Below, piece by piece: positions 1 through 8,582 of a stretch of 64,000 nucleotides of DNA. The translations under genes and the position numbers were made by a program. The number at the start of each line of letters is the position of its first letter. Position 1 is the first letter of the stretch. Origin of the DNA: Naasia sp. (GTDB taxonomy: Bacteria > Actinomycetota > Actinomycetes > Actinomycetales > Microbacteriaceae); the NCBI RefSeq assembly GCF_025465545.1, contig NZ_JAODMK010000015.1, positions 1 to 64,000 on the forward strand, given 5' to 3'. Under the pieces are notes generated by a model. That model was not told the DNA's origin. It saw only the letters and a program-made list of their open reading frames with translations, and searched no databases.

Positions 1-985
1 CACGCTCGGCGGCAGCCTTGGCGTTTTCGTCGCCGAAGTCTTCCGGTGACGGCACCGAGGCAGAGAGCGAAACGCCCTGGCCGGGGTTGGTGCCCCAGGT
101 GACGAACGGCTCCAGCGTGTCGGCATCGAGGTCCACTTCGACGTCGAAGGTGGCGTCGTCGTCGGTACGCAGCGTGTCCCAGTACTCGACGGCGGCATCC
201 CAGTCCGCTCCCTGGGGAGCGTGCGGGCGGCCGAACATGTAGTCGTACGTGGTCTGGTCGGGGGCCACCAGGCCGGCACGGGCGCCGGCCTCGATGGACA
301 TGTTGCAGATGGTCATCCGCGCTTCCATGGACAGCGCGCGGATAGCGGAACCGCGGTATTCCAGGACGTAGCCCTGGCCCCCGCCAGTGCCGATCTTGGC
401 AATGACGGCGAGGATGATGTCCTTCGCCGTGACACCCGGGCGCAGCGCGCCCTCGACGGTGATCGCCATCGTCTTGAACGGCTTGAGCGGCAGGGTCTGG
501 GTGGCGAGCACGTGCTCGACCTCACTCGTGCCGATGCCGAAGGCCATGGCGCCGAACGCGCCGTGGGTGGAGGTGTGCGAGTCGCCGCAGACCACGGTGA
601 TGCCCGGCATGGTCAGGCCCAGCTGAGGCCCCACGACATGCACGATGCCCTGCTCGATGTCGCCGAGCGAGTGCAGACGCACGCCGAACTCCTGGGCGTT
701 GCGGCGGAGCGTCTCGATCTGGGTGCGGCTCGTCAGGTCGGCGATGGGCCGGTCGATGGCGAGCGTCGGCGTGTTGTGATCCTCCGTCGCGATCGTCAGA
801 TCGGGGCGGCGCACCGGGCGTCCCGCCAGCCGGAGGCCGTCGAAGGCCTGGGGGCTCGTCACCTCATGCACGAGGTGCAGGTCGATGTAGAGCAGGTCGG
901 GAGCGCCGTCCTCGCCCTTGCTCACCAGGTGGTCGTCCCAGACCTTCTCGGCCAGGGTCCGTCCGTGCGTCGTGCTCGTCGTCAT
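1..985 (-). CDS. leuC: 3-isopropylmalate dehydratase large subunit (partial, C-terminus outside window)
   Basis: Large subunit of isopropylmalate isomerase, which works with LeuD to convert 2- to 3-isopropylmalate in cytoplasmic leucine synthesis. About 328 N-terminal residues are visible. The gene runs off the left edge, so the C-terminal part is missing (family about 470-480 aa), including the Fe-S cysteines expected further on. The start is the ATG at 985-983, giving [20 protein letters not shown]. Aconitase-family stretches seen are [28 protein letters not shown] and [16 protein letters not shown]. It is divergent from the TauE gene with about 250 bp between them. Identification is secure; only completeness is limited. 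Confidence 0.95.
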   Translation of the reverse strand, partial: MTTSTTHGRTLAEKVWDDHLVSKGEDGAPDLLYIDLHLVHEVTSPQAFDGLRLAGRPVRRPDLTIATEDHNTPTLAIDRPIADLTSRTQIETLRRNAQEFGVRLHSLGDIEQGIVHVVGPQLGLTMPGITVVCGDSHTSTHGAFGAMAFGIGTSEVEHVLATQTLPLKPFKTMAITVEGALRPGVTAKDIILAVIAKIGTGGGQGYVLEYRGSAIRALSMEARMTICNMSIEAGARAGLVAPDQTTYDYMFGRPHAPQGADWDAAVEYWDTLRTDDDATFDVEVDLDADTLEPFVTWGTNPGQGVSLSASVPSPEDFGDENAKAAAER

Positions 986-1234
986 GTTGTCGTCGCTTCC
1001 GGTCGTCTCGAATCAGCCCAGAACGGACTCCGCGACGAGGGGAGGCTGGAAGTCAGGCCCCGTCGCGGCGGCTAAGGAGAAGCCGGGAGATGCGCACCCG
1101 GACACGATATCACCGGTTCCGGGATCGGGGTCAGGCGCAGCGGGGCTGCTCGGCGGCGTCCCGTCCGGCTGCGCGATCACCGACACCACGGTAGACCGGT
1201 CCTCGGCGGCCCCGCCGATCGGTAGGGTGCTCCG

Positions 1235-2038
1235 GTGACCGACGCCGCTGCCCCCGCCGAACGCCGAGGGGCCCGCCAGTGGCTGGTCCTGGCCCTCATC
1301 GGCGCGATCGGCGGCACCCTGTCCGGCGCATTCGGCGTGGGCGGCGGGATCGTCATGGTGCCGCTGCTCGTCTCCCTCGCCGGCATGGATCAGCGCCGGG
1401 CGGCGGCCACCTCGCTGGTCGCGATCGTGCCGACCTCGATCACCGCGTCCCTCACCTACCTGGCGTCGGGCCACATGGACGTGGTCGTCGGCCTGCTGGT
1501 CGCCGTCGGCGGTGTCGCCGGCTCCTACCTCGGGGCCCGGCTGCTGCGCCGCATCCCGCTCGGGGCGCTGCGCTGGATGTTCATCGCCCTGCTCGTGCTG
1601 ATCGCCCTGCGCATGGCGCTGGTGGCGCCGGAGCGGGGCACCGGCGGTGTGGAGCTGAACGGCTGGGTGGCCCTCGGCCTGGTCGCGCTCGGCCTGTTCA
1701 TGGGCGTGGCGTCGGGCCTCTTCGGCATCGGCGGCGGCGTCATCGCTGTGCCCTTCCTCATCGCGGCGTTCGGGCTCGGCGAGCTCGTGGCCAAAGGCAC
1801 GTCGCTGCTCGTGATGATCCCGACCGCGCTGATGGGCACCGCGACGAACCTGCGAGGCGGCCTCGTCAGCGTGCGCGCGGGACTCGTCGTGGGCCTGGCT
1901 GCGACAGTCTTCTCGTTCCCCGGGGTCGCGCTGGCGTTCCTGCTGCCGCCGCAGGTGTCGGGTCTGCTGTTCGCGGCGCTTCTCCTGGCGGCCGCGATCC
2001 AGCTGACCGTCCGCACCCTGCGTGCACGCCGCGGGTGA
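1235..2038 (+). CDS. TauE/SafE family anion exporter
   Basis: Polytopic membrane protein of 267 aa with about eight hydrophobic segments. It has the two-fold repeat typical of the TauE/SafE family: GxFGVGGGIVMVPLL near residue 35 and a second copy, SGLFGIGGGVIAVPFL, near residue 160. Characterised members export sulfite, sulfoacetate or other organosulfur anions. The substrate here cannot be read from the sequence. The GTG at 1235 is taken as start because the hydrophilic N-terminus (MTDAAAPAERRGARQW) then leads directly into the first membrane segment. The gene stands alone and converges on the TerC gene. Confidence 0.88.
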   Translation: MTDAAAPAERRGARQWLVLALIGAIGGTLSGAFGVGGGIVMVPLLVSLAGMDQRRAAATSLVAIVPTSITASLTYLASGHMDVVVGLLVAVGGVAGSYLGARLLRRIPLGALRWMFIALLVLIALRMALVAPERGTGGVELNGWVALGLVALGLFMGVASGLFGIGGGVIAVPFLIAAFGLGELVAKGTSLLVMIPTALMGTATNLRGGLVSVRAGLVVGLAATVFSFPGVALAFLLPPQVSGLLFAALLLAAAIQLTVRTLRARRG

Positions 2039-2134
2039 CTGGGCTTTCGCAGGGATCCGCCTCGGGCACCAGGATCAGGGCCTGGTCGACGGACACCTGC
2101 TGTCGAGGGCCCCGAGGGTCTCCCCGCGCCCGAC

Positions 2135-3175
2135 CTACGAGCCGGAGCGGGAGTCGTCCGTTGGCTGGTCTCCGGCAGCGACCACGGCCGGGTCCGGGAG
2201 GTTCGGATCCCGTCTGATCTTGATGACGCTCGCAAGAGTCGCGACCGACATGGACCCGATGATGACGAGGAGTGAGGCGAGGGTGCCGATCTCCGGCGCC
2301 CAGTCCACGTGCTCCCCGCCGTTGATGAAGGGCAGCTCGTTCTCGTGCAGGGCATGCAGGAACAGCTTCACGCCGATGAAGCCGAGGATGAACGCGATCC
2401 CGTACTTGAGGTAGACCAGCCGGTCGATGAGGTCGCCGAGCAGGAAGTAGAGCTGGCGGAGACCCATCAGAGCGAAGATGTTGGCGGTGAACACGATGAA
2501 CGGGCTCGTCGTGATCCCGAAGATCGCCGGGATCGAGTCGAGCGCGAACAGGATGTCGGTCGTTCCGATCGCGATGAACACGAGCAGGAGCGGCGTGAAC
2601 GTGCGGTGTCCGTCGACGACGGTCCGCATCTTGTTGCCGTCGAACTCGTTCGTGATCTTCACGTGCCGGCGCAGGAATGTGATGAGCCGGCTCTCCTGCT
2701 CATCGGAGTGGTCCTTGCCGAACGCCTGCGTATAGGCGGTGTAGACGAGGAACAGGCCGAACAGGTAGAAGATCGCGCTGAAGTTCTCGATGATCGCGGC
2801 GCCGAGCACGATGAAGACGCCGCGGAAGATCAGCGCGAGGATGATGCCGACCATCAGGATCTCCTGCTGGTACTTCTTGGGCACCTTGAAGCTGGCCATG
2901 ATGATGACGAAGACGAACAGGTTGTCGATCGACAGGCTGTACTCGGTGAGCCACCCGGCGATGAACTGTCCGGCGTGCTCCGCGTCGCCGAGCAGGAGCA
3001 TCAGCGCGGCGAACACCAGCGCGAGGACCACGTAGAACGCGACCCAGAGGCTCGACTCCCGCGTGCTCGGCAGGTGCGGCCGCTTATAGGCCAGCACCAG
3101 ATCGGCGAGGAGGATGATGCCGAGGACGGCGTAGGAGCCGATCTCGAACCAGACCGGCAGATTCAGAGAGGACAC
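2135..3175 (-). CDS. TerC/Alx family integral membrane protein, probable Mn2+ exporter
   Basis: TerC family protein of 346 aa, normal length, with about nine membrane segments. The family acidic motifs are visible: SLSIDNLFVFVIIMASFKVP near residue 80 and DILFALDSIPAIFGIT near residue 205. Their acidic residues are thought to take part in metal transport. Related Alx/MeeY/MeeF proteins export manganese, often to supply secreted metalloproteins. The leader upstream looks like a yybP-ykoY manganese riboswitch, which supports a Mn2+ role over the historical tellurite name. The C-terminus is charged (DPAVVAAGDQPTDDSRSGS). The gene converges on the TauE gene and is monocistronic. Confidence 0.92.
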   Translation of the reverse strand: MSSLNLPVWFEIGSYAVLGIILLADLVLAYKRPHLPSTRESSLWVAFYVVLALVFAALMLLLGDAEHAGQFIAGWLTEYSLSIDNLFVFVIIMASFKVPKKYQQEILMVGIILALIFRGVFIVLGAAIIENFSAIFYLFGLFLVYTAYTQAFGKDHSDEQESRLITFLRRHVKITNEFDGNKMRTVVDGHRTFTPLLLVFIAIGTTDILFALDSIPAIFGITTSPFIVFTANIFALMGLRQLYFLLGDLIDRLVYLKYGIAFILGFIGVKLFLHALHENELPFINGGEHVDWAPEIGTLASLLVIIGSMSVATLASVIKIRRDPNLPDPAVVAAGDQPTDDSRSGS

Positions 3176-3210
3176 AGGCTTCCTTCGGTTGTTCGTTGCA
3201 CGACGAATGA

Positions 3211-3313
3211 CCGAAAGTCTCTCCCTGCGTCTGACGACGCCACCGCGCCCGGGGCTGCACCATCGGAGCCCGTCCTGACGGACGCGGCGAATCGGGATAC
3301 TCCCCTTCGCCCC
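3211..3313 (-). ncRNA. yybP-ykoY (manganese) riboswitch candidate in the TerC leader
   Basis: Read on the minus strand, the leader opens with CGAAGGGGAGUA and closes with GGGAGAGACUUUCG. CGAAGG can pair with CUUUCG to form P1, and GGGGAGUA is the hallmark loop of the yybP-ykoY class. An internal GUCGUCAGACGC resembles its second conserved metal-binding loop. A -10-like TAGACT lies at 3323-3318, so transcription would begin close to the first aptamer base, and the TerC ATG follows about 35 nt after the aptamer. The class senses Mn2+ and often controls TerC or MntP genes. The fold was paired by eye; a covariance-model search is the decisive test. Confidence 0.68.
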
Positions 3314-3335
3314 ACAGAGTCTATCCGACGCCGGA

Positions 3336-4742
3336 TCACCGAGGTCCCGGTCCGCCGTGCCGAGACGGAAGCGAGACAGTCACCGTGAGGCCGGTTCCCG
3401 GCGCGTTGTCGAGGCGCACCCGACCCCCTGCCCGGGCGGCGATCGCGGCGACGATCGCCAGCCCGAGGCCGGCTCCCGCGCGGTGCACGCGGGCGCTGTC
3501 CGCTCGACTGAACCGATCGAAGGCCAGGGGCTCGAAGGCCGGATCGAGTCCGCCTCCGGTGTCCCGGACGGTCAGCGTCAGCTCGCCCGGGCCATCGGCG
3601 AGAACGATCTCGAGCCGCCCCTCCTGACCGAGAGCCGCGAGTGAATTGCTCACCAGGTTGTCGATCAGCCGCCCGAAGTCCGCGCCGCCGATGGCCACCG
3701 AAGCGGCCGGCCGGATGAGCTGCGCCCGGTAGTCCACCTCCACGGCGGTCCCGGACGCGCGGAAGCGCGCCCGTTCCGCGGCCTCCTCGGCCTCGCGCTC
3801 CAGTTCTTCGAGAGAGGCAGCGCCCCTGGCCGTGTCCGCCGATTCGAGTGTCGACAGCTCGAGCAGGGAATCCACCAGAAGGGCGAGCCGGGTGGCGCTG
3901 CGCTCCGCGCCCCGGATGTCGCGCAGCAGCTCCTCAGCCGAGGTCGACTGGGTCCGCGCGAGTTCGAGCTGAGTCCGCAGGATGGCGAGCGGGGTCCTCA
4001 GCTCATGACTGGCGTCGGCCACCAGGGAACGCTCGCGGTCCGCCGATGAGCGGAGCCGCTCGATCAGGTCGTTCAGGGTGCGAGCCAGATGGGCGATCTC
4101 ATCGTTCGCCGCTCCGACGGGAAGCAGCTCCGAGCCCGAGGCGGTGCTGAGCGTCTGTGCGCTCGCCCGCAGCCGCGCGACGGGGGCCAGCGAGGCGGAG
4201 GCGAGGAGCCAGGCGGTGAGTCCCACGGCCAGGTCGATCACTCCGAGCAGCCCGAAGAGCAGGTTGCGCAGCTGATCGGCGACGGGGTCCTCAGCTGCAG
4301 CGGCCCGCGCCGCGATGACGGTCCAGGTGCCATGGAGTCCTTCGACCGGCGTCACGCGCACCACGTGCTCGACGCCGGCTGCGCTCAGCACGCTCGTTCC
4401 GCTCCGGACGTCGCCCCGGGCGACGGCGACGGCCAGCCCGGCGGGCAGGGTGTCCAGCCGGACCACCCGGGACGGGTCGAGCACCGCGACCAGCTGTGCC
4501 GGCCCGGGAGCATCGAAGCTCTCGGCCGGCTCGTTCCGCACGGCGACCACATACGGCTCGCTGTCGCTCGCCAGAACAGCGACGGTGCCGTCGCGCACGA
4601 TCCGCTTGATCTGGCCGTTGATCACGATCCCCGCCACGACCGACAGCATGATCGCGATGATCAGGCTGCCGCCCGCGATCCGCGTGCGGATGCCGGCGCG
4701 GCCGAGCAGACCGCGTGCTCGCGGCGGAGCACCGGGGCTCAT
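3336..4742 (-). CDS. Two-component sensor histidine kinase
   Basis: Membrane sensor kinase of 468 aa. One membrane segment lies at about residues 24-43, followed by an extracytoplasmic sensor region of about 110 residues and a second segment at about 157-182. A HAMP-like linker follows, then the phosphoacceptor motif DASHELRTPLAIL with His246. The ATPase part has the N box (DNLVSNSLAAL), DTGGGLDP and GAGLGLAIV. The ATG at 4742 overlaps the response-regulator stop (ATGA), so the pair is co-transcribed, regulator first. The signal is unknown. The nearby TerC and COG4705 genes are possible targets, but nothing in the sequence proves it. Confidence 0.92.
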   Translation of the reverse strand: MSPGAPPRARGLLGRAGIRTRIAGGSLIIAIMLSVVAGIVINGQIKRIVRDGTVAVLASDSEPYVVAVRNEPAESFDAPGPAQLVAVLDPSRVVRLDTLPAGLAVAVARGDVRSGTSVLSAAGVEHVVRVTPVEGLHGTWTVIAARAAAAEDPVADQLRNLLFGLLGVIDLAVGLTAWLLASASLAPVARLRASAQTLSTASGSELLPVGAANDEIAHLARTLNDLIERLRSSADRERSLVADASHELRTPLAILRTQLELARTQSTSAEELLRDIRGAERSATRLALLVDSLLELSTLESADTARGAASLEELEREAEEAAERARFRASGTAVEVDYRAQLIRPAASVAIGGADFGRLIDNLVSNSLAALGQEGRLEIVLADGPGELTLTVRDTGGGLDPAFEPLAFDRFSRADSARVHRAGAGLGLAIVAAIAARAGGRVRLDNAPGTGLTVTVSLPSRHGGPGPR

Positions 4743-5419
4743 CGGGGATCGAGGAGGGTCAGACTGAAGCCGACTCCTCGCGCGGTGACGATCCTCGCAC
4801 CCGCTCCGGCCAGGTCGAGCTTGCGGCGCAGATAGCTCACGTACTGGTCCACGATGTTGGAATCGATGTTCTCGCTCGTCTCCCACACCTCGGTGAGCAG
4901 CTCGGCTCGGCTGACCGTGTCGCCGGCGTGCTCGGCGAGAACCCGCAGCACGTCGAACTCGGTGCGACTGAGCGACAGGTCCTTCGCTCCGGCGCGCGCC
5001 CGGTGCCGGCGCAGATCGATCGTGAGCGTGCCCACCTCGATCCGGGCCGGCACCGTCAGCGCGTCCCGTCGCCGGACGGCCCGAATGCGGGCGGCCAGTT
5101 CGGCGAACGCGAACGGCTTGATCATGTAGTCGTCCGCGCCCGCATCCAGGCCCCGCACACGGTCGTCGACCGCATCCCGCGCGGTCAGGAGGATCACCGC
5201 GGTCGTCTCGTCGCGCTCCTTGATGCGCCGGCACAGCTCGAAGCCCGACATCCCCGGCAGCATCACGTCGAGCACGGCGAGGTCGATCGGCTCGGTGCCG
5301 GCTTCGCCGAGCGCCGCGACCCCGTCGTGAGCCGCGATGACCTCGTGGCCCTCTCCCCGAAGGCCCCGGACGAGCAGAGCCGCCATCTCGGGCTCGTCGT
5401 CCACGACAAGGATGCGCAT
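4739..5419 (-). CDS. OmpR/PhoB-family response regulator
   Basis: DNA-binding response regulator of 226 aa. The receiver domain (about 1-115) starts MRILVVDDEPEM and has phosphoacceptor Asp51 in LDVMLPGMSG, the switch Thr in ILLTARD, and Lys in MIKPFAFAEL. A winged-helix output domain (about 125-225) contains LSRTEFDVLRVLAEHAGDTV and a DQYVSYLRRKLD recognition-helix segment. The ATG at 5419 is chosen because the receiver fold starts exactly there. The stop overlaps the kinase start by four bases. Autoregulation is common in this family, but no operator was identified. Confidence 0.94.
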   Translation of the reverse strand: MRILVVDDEPEMAALLVRGLRGEGHEVIAAHDGVAALGEAGTEPIDLAVLDVMLPGMSGFELCRRIKERDETTAVILLTARDAVDDRVRGLDAGADDYMIKPFAFAELAARIRAVRRRDALTVPARIEVGTLTIDLRRHRARAGAKDLSLSRTEFDVLRVLAEHAGDTVSRAELLTEVWETSENIDSNIVDQYVSYLRRKLDLAGAGARIVTARGVGFSLTLLDPR

Positions 5420-5442
5420 GCGGGTCCTTCCCGCCTCGAATC

Positions 5443-6276
5443 CTAGACGGCGCCCTCGATCTCGAACGCCGACGGAAGCCGCGACCCCTCCAGCTCGCGG
5501 CGCTGCGCGGCGAGCCGGACCGACAGGTAGATCACGACGGCAACGATCACGAGCCCGTACACGAGGCTCGTCCCGGTGGTTCCCCACCCGAGTCCGCCGG
5601 CGGCCACCGGCTGCGAGGTCAGGTCGCCGAGAGAGGCGCCGAGCGGGCGGGTCATCACGTAGGCGGCCCAGAAGCAGACCACCGCGTTCGCCTTGAACAC
5701 GAAGTAGGCGATCGCGATCACCGCGATGACGGCGGAGAAGAGGATCGCGGCGACGACGTAGCCGAAGCCGAGCGCCTCGGAGAGGAAGTCGCCTGACGCG
5801 GTCCCGAGCGCGAAGGTGAACAGGATCGCCAGCCAGTAGTAGCCCTCGCGCGGCCGGCTGACGATCGAATGGATGGAGAGCGTGCCCTCCCGGACGAACC
5901 AGAGAACGAAGGTCGCGGCGAGCAGCAGGCTGAAGACGAGCGTCGATGCCCAGAGCGGCACTCCCAGGACATCCGTGAGATTGTCGGTGATGAGGGTGCC
6001 GACCACGCTGATCAGGACAACCGTCAGCCAGTACACGACAGGCGTGTACCGCTTCGTCGCGAACTGGATGCCCAGCGCGACGAGGAAGATCGCGCCGACC
6101 ACGATGCTGGTGAGGGTGAGCCCGAAGCCGAGGTCGCTGTTGAGGTAGTCGGCCGCGGTCTCCCCGACGGTGGTCGAGAAGACCTTGATGATCCAGAAGG
6201 CCACGGTGACCTGAGGGACCTTGCTTCGGAGCAGATCGCTCAGGCGGGTGGAGGCAGGAAGAGAGGTTGAGGTCAT
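5443..6276 (-). CDS. COG4705-type multi-pass membrane protein, copy A
   Basis: Uncharacterised membrane protein of 277 aa with about eight hydrophobic segments. It opens with the family signature KVPQVTVAFWIIKVFSTTVG followed by ETAADYLN. A partial repeat occurs in the second half (GTASGDFLSEALGFGY and FWAAYVMTRPLGASLGDLT), consistent with internal duplication. No enzymatic motif is seen and the function is unknown. It lies 23 bp upstream of the response regulator on the same strand, so it may share its transcript. A paralogue lies about 200 bp further upstream. Confidence 0.75.
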   Translation of the reverse strand: MTSTSLPASTRLSDLLRSKVPQVTVAFWIIKVFSTTVGETAADYLNSDLGFGLTLTSIVVGAIFLVALGIQFATKRYTPVVYWLTVVLISVVGTLITDNLTDVLGVPLWASTLVFSLLLAATFVLWFVREGTLSIHSIVSRPREGYYWLAILFTFALGTASGDFLSEALGFGYVVAAILFSAVIAVIAIAYFVFKANAVVCFWAAYVMTRPLGASLGDLTSQPVAAGGLGWGTTGTSLVYGLVIVAVVIYLSVRLAAQRRELEGSRLPSAFEIEGAV

Positions 6277-6475
6277 GTCCTCAGGCTGTCGGCGGGGCCT
6301 GCCCCGGCGCTGAGCTTGAGGGGTGTGGCGGGTGAAGGAGCGCTCAGGATCGGGCGCCGGAGGCGCGATCTGAACCGACTCTCAGAGAGCTCAGCCCTCG
6401 CCCTGCGATCGGTCTACCTCCTTCTGCGCGCGGCGCTGCGCTCGATGATGCTCCGCGGGTCGAAGAAGCCCCGGA

Positions 6476-7282
6476 TCACTCGGCTGCTCGTGCCGGGGCC
6501 ACGATCGGCCGTCTCGGCGCGGCCGGCCCCCGGCTCGCGAGGACGACGAGCGCCAGGGTGATGCCGGCCGCGACGAGAGCAACGGCCCCCGTGCCGAGGG
6601 CGAGGCCGCCGCGGGTCGCGTCGACGCCGAGCCAGTCGGCGAGAGACGCGCCGAGAGGGCGGGTGACGATGTAGGACGCCCAGAACGCGGCGACCGCCCC
6701 GAGCAGCCGGGCGCGGAAGGCGAGAGCGGGCAGCGCGATCACGATCCCGAAGAGCACCGCGGACCCGAGATAGCCGAGGGAGAGCGTCTGGGCGGTCAGG
6801 TCGCCGACCGCGGTGCCGAGAGCGAAGGTGGCGACGACCGTCGCCCAGTAGAACAGCTCCGGGCGCGGGCTCGTGATCGAGTGGATCGAGATGGTGCCCT
6901 CGACCCGGCGCCAGGAGAGGAGGAGGGCGGCGAGCGCGGCGGCGAAGGCGACACTCGACAGCAGATAGGGCACGCCCGCGACAACGTGCGCGACGTCCGC
7001 CACCATCGTTCCGAAGATGCCGACCATGGCCACCACGAGCCAGTACTTCCACGGCACGTACCGCGGAGCCCGAAGCTGCACGAGAAGTGCCGCCCCGAAG
7101 AGGACGGCGGTGACGAGCACGACCAGCACCGGCTCGAAGGTTCCGACCAGGTGGTCGGAGGCGGCCTCGCCCATCCCGGTCGTCAGCACCTTGATGGTCC
7201 AGAACAGGACGGTGATCTGGGGCACCTTCGTCCCGAGGGCGTCGCGCGCGAGCGGCGTGGCGGGGGATCCGAGGGCAGGCAT
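6476..7282 (-). CDS. COG4705-type multi-pass membrane protein, copy B
   Basis: Paralogue of the neighbouring membrane protein, 268 aa, with the same layout. It has KVPQITVLFWTIKVLTTGMG then EAASDHL near the N-terminus, GTAVGDLTAQTLSLGYLG in the middle, and FWASYIVTRPLGASLADWLG near the C-terminus. The frame stays open to 7345, but the ATG at 7282 is preferred because GGAGAG sits 8 bases in front of it and the extra N-terminus looks non-coding. Function is unknown. The conserved acidic residues within membrane segments (E/D in GE..D and GD) could carry ions or protons; that is inference only. Confidence 0.75.
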   Translation of the reverse strand: MPALGSPATPLARDALGTKVPQITVLFWTIKVLTTGMGEAASDHLVGTFEPVLVVLVTAVLFGAALLVQLRAPRYVPWKYWLVVAMVGIFGTMVADVAHVVAGVPYLLSSVAFAAALAALLLSWRRVEGTISIHSITSPRPELFYWATVVATFALGTAVGDLTAQTLSLGYLGSAVLFGIVIALPALAFRARLLGAVAAFWASYIVTRPLGASLADWLGVDATRGGLALGTGAVALVAAGITLALVVLASRGPAAPRRPIVAPARAAE

Positions 7283-7362
7283 CCCGTCCACTCTCCCGGA
7301 GATCCGCTGGAAGGTCGTCGAATCGCGGCCGTCGGGCGTGAACAACCGCTCAGACTCGACTC

Positions 7363-7410
7363 CGCCCGGAGACGAGGACAGCGGATCGCCCGGAGACGAG
7401 GACAGCGGAT
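7363..7410. repeat. Perfect 24-bp tandem direct repeat (two copies)
   Basis: Two adjoining identical 24-bp units (7363-7386 and 7387-7410) of the form CGCCCGGAGACGAGGACAGC plus GGAT, followed by a partial third unit that turns into an inverted repeat. They lie between copy B of the COG4705 protein and tRNA-Glu, just downstream of the tRNA 3' end. The second unit supplies one arm of the hairpin at 7403-7430, so the repeat probably arose by slippage at that hairpin. Confidence 0.9.
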
Positions 7411-7430
7411 CGCCCAGAGGCGATCCGCTG
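7403..7430 (-). terminator. Stem-loop downstream of tRNA-Glu, probable terminator
   Basis: A perfect 12-bp stem (CAGCGGATCGCC paired with GGCGATCCGCTG) with a four-base loop begins about 10 bases beyond the tRNA 3' end. There is no long U-tract on the minus strand, as is usual for high-GC actinobacterial terminators. It may define the 3' end of the tRNA precursor. Confidence 0.6.
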
Positions 7431-7440
7431 TGTTCGTGTG

Positions 7441-7513
7441 TGACCCCAGCGGGATTCGAACCCGCGTTACCGCCGTGAGAGGGCGACGTCCTAGGCCGCT
7501 AAACGATGGGGCC
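7441..7513 (-). tRNA. tRNA-Glu (anticodon CUC)
   Basis: A 73-nt cloverleaf on the minus strand. The 5' end GGCCCCA pairs with UGGGGUC (one G-U), the discriminator base is A, and the CCA tail is not encoded. The anticodon loop is CUCUCAC with anticodon CUC, reading GAG. The T arm is GCGGGTTCGAATCCCGC with a canonical TTCGAAT loop. Its 5' end overlaps the last 15 bases of the open frame of the upstream lipid-kinase gene on the same strand. A promoter-like pair lies inside that gene. Confidence 0.97.
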
Positions 7514-8509
7514 GGCCGGCGCTGGACTCGCCGAGCGCCTGGTCGAGTATAGGCGACGCCGGGGCCGGACACCAATCGGAGCAGAGCCTGCCCGCAGCTG
7601 CGGCGCGAGCACCCCGAGGGCGGCCGGAACCACCTCCAGGGTGAGCGGCAGCGGCCCGAGTCGCTCCCCGTCGCCGTAGGCGATCAGCGGCCGATCCGCG
7701 GCGAGGGCGAGCGTCCTGATGGGCTCCAGCCGCACCGGCCGGAGCCCCACATGCCGCCCGCGGAACACGCGCGGGAAGAGCGTGACGAAGCGCAGCCGCC
7801 CCAGCGGGGCGACCGTGAGCAGGTCGAGCGAGCCGTCCGCTAGGTCGGCCGCCGGCGCGATCCGCATGCCGCCACCGATCGAGGCGTTGTTCGCGGCGGC
7901 GAGGAGCACCGCATCCACCTGGCGGGGCTTCCCGTCGACGACGAGCCGGTACGAGATCGGTCGCAGCGAGGCCAGCTCACGCAGCATCGCGAGGGTGTAC
8001 CTGCTCGCCCCGCGCGGAAACCGCATCGCGTTCGCCCGCTCGTTGACGAGGGCATCGAAGCCTGCCGACACCGCACCGACCACCCAGGTCGTCTCCTCCG
8101 GATCCGAATGACGGACGCGGATCGCGTCGATCCTCTGGACGGGGGCGGCGAGCGCCGCGAGCAGCACCCGCACTGCGGCGGCCGGATCGCCGAGCGGCAG
8201 CCTGAGGCCGCGCGCCACATCGTTTCCCGTACCGGTGGGGATGACGCCGAGAGGCAGTGACGTCCCGGCGACCAGCGAGGCGCCGAGCGACACCATGCCG
8301 TCGCCGCCCACGACGACGAGCGCGTCCGGCCCGTCTCGGTCGAGTGCCGCGGCGAGCTCGAGCCGAAGAGCCGGGAGGGACTCCGCCGCACAGGGCGTGA
8401 CCAGGTGCCCGGCCGCCCGAATCCGCTCGATCGCTCTCTCCCCCGCGCCCGCCGACCGACCGAATGAGGCGGCCGGATTGACGGCGACGAGGAGGCGGCG
8501 ACTCTGCAC
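7499..8509 (-). CDS. Diacylglycerol/lipid kinase family protein (DAGK catalytic domain)
   Basis: Cytoplasmic lipid kinase-like protein of 336 aa. The nucleotide-binding region is recognisable by VAVNPAASFG at the N-terminus, VVGGDGMVSLGASL and LPLGVIPTGTGNDVARGL. The usual GGDGT reads GGDGM, which is unusual and may alter phosphate handling. The C-terminal domain has NNASIGGGMRIAPAADLADG and LLTVAPLGRL, typical of the family. The start is GTG at 8509 because the fold starts at VQSRRLLVAVNP and no in-frame ATG is nearby. The final residues are low-complexity and run 15 bases into tRNA-Glu. It is divergent from the metal-dependent hydrolase gene. Confidence 0.87.
   Translation of the reverse strand: MQSRRLLVAVNPAASFGRSAGAGERAIERIRAAGHLVTPCAAESLPALRLELAAALDRDGPDALVVVGGDGMVSLGASLVAGTSLPLGVIPTGTGNDVARGLRLPLGDPAAAVRVLLAALAAPVQRIDAIRVRHSDPEETTWVVGAVSAGFDALVNERANAMRFPRGASRYTLAMLRELASLRPISYRLVVDGKPRQVDAVLLAAANNASIGGGMRIAPAADLADGSLDLLTVAPLGRLRFVTLFPRVFRGRHVGLRPVRLEPIRTLALAADRPLIAYGDGERLGPLPLTLEVVPAALGVLAPQLRAGSAPIGVRPRRRLYSTRRSASPAPAGPIV
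7546..7575 (-). promoter_or_regulatory. Probable promoter of tRNA-Glu
   Basis: On the minus strand a TTGGTG (7575-7570) is separated by 18 bases from a strong TATACT (7551-7546). The mature tRNA starts 33 bases beyond, which leaves room for a short 5' leader. It sits inside the 3' end of the lipid-kinase gene, so the tRNA can be transcribed independently of it. Confidence 0.65.
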
Positions 8510-8582
8510 CGTGCCATCCTGGCCGCGCGCAAGACCCGGCGCCCGATTTGGTGCGGTTCGGCGGCGGGTGTTGGCTTCTGCC

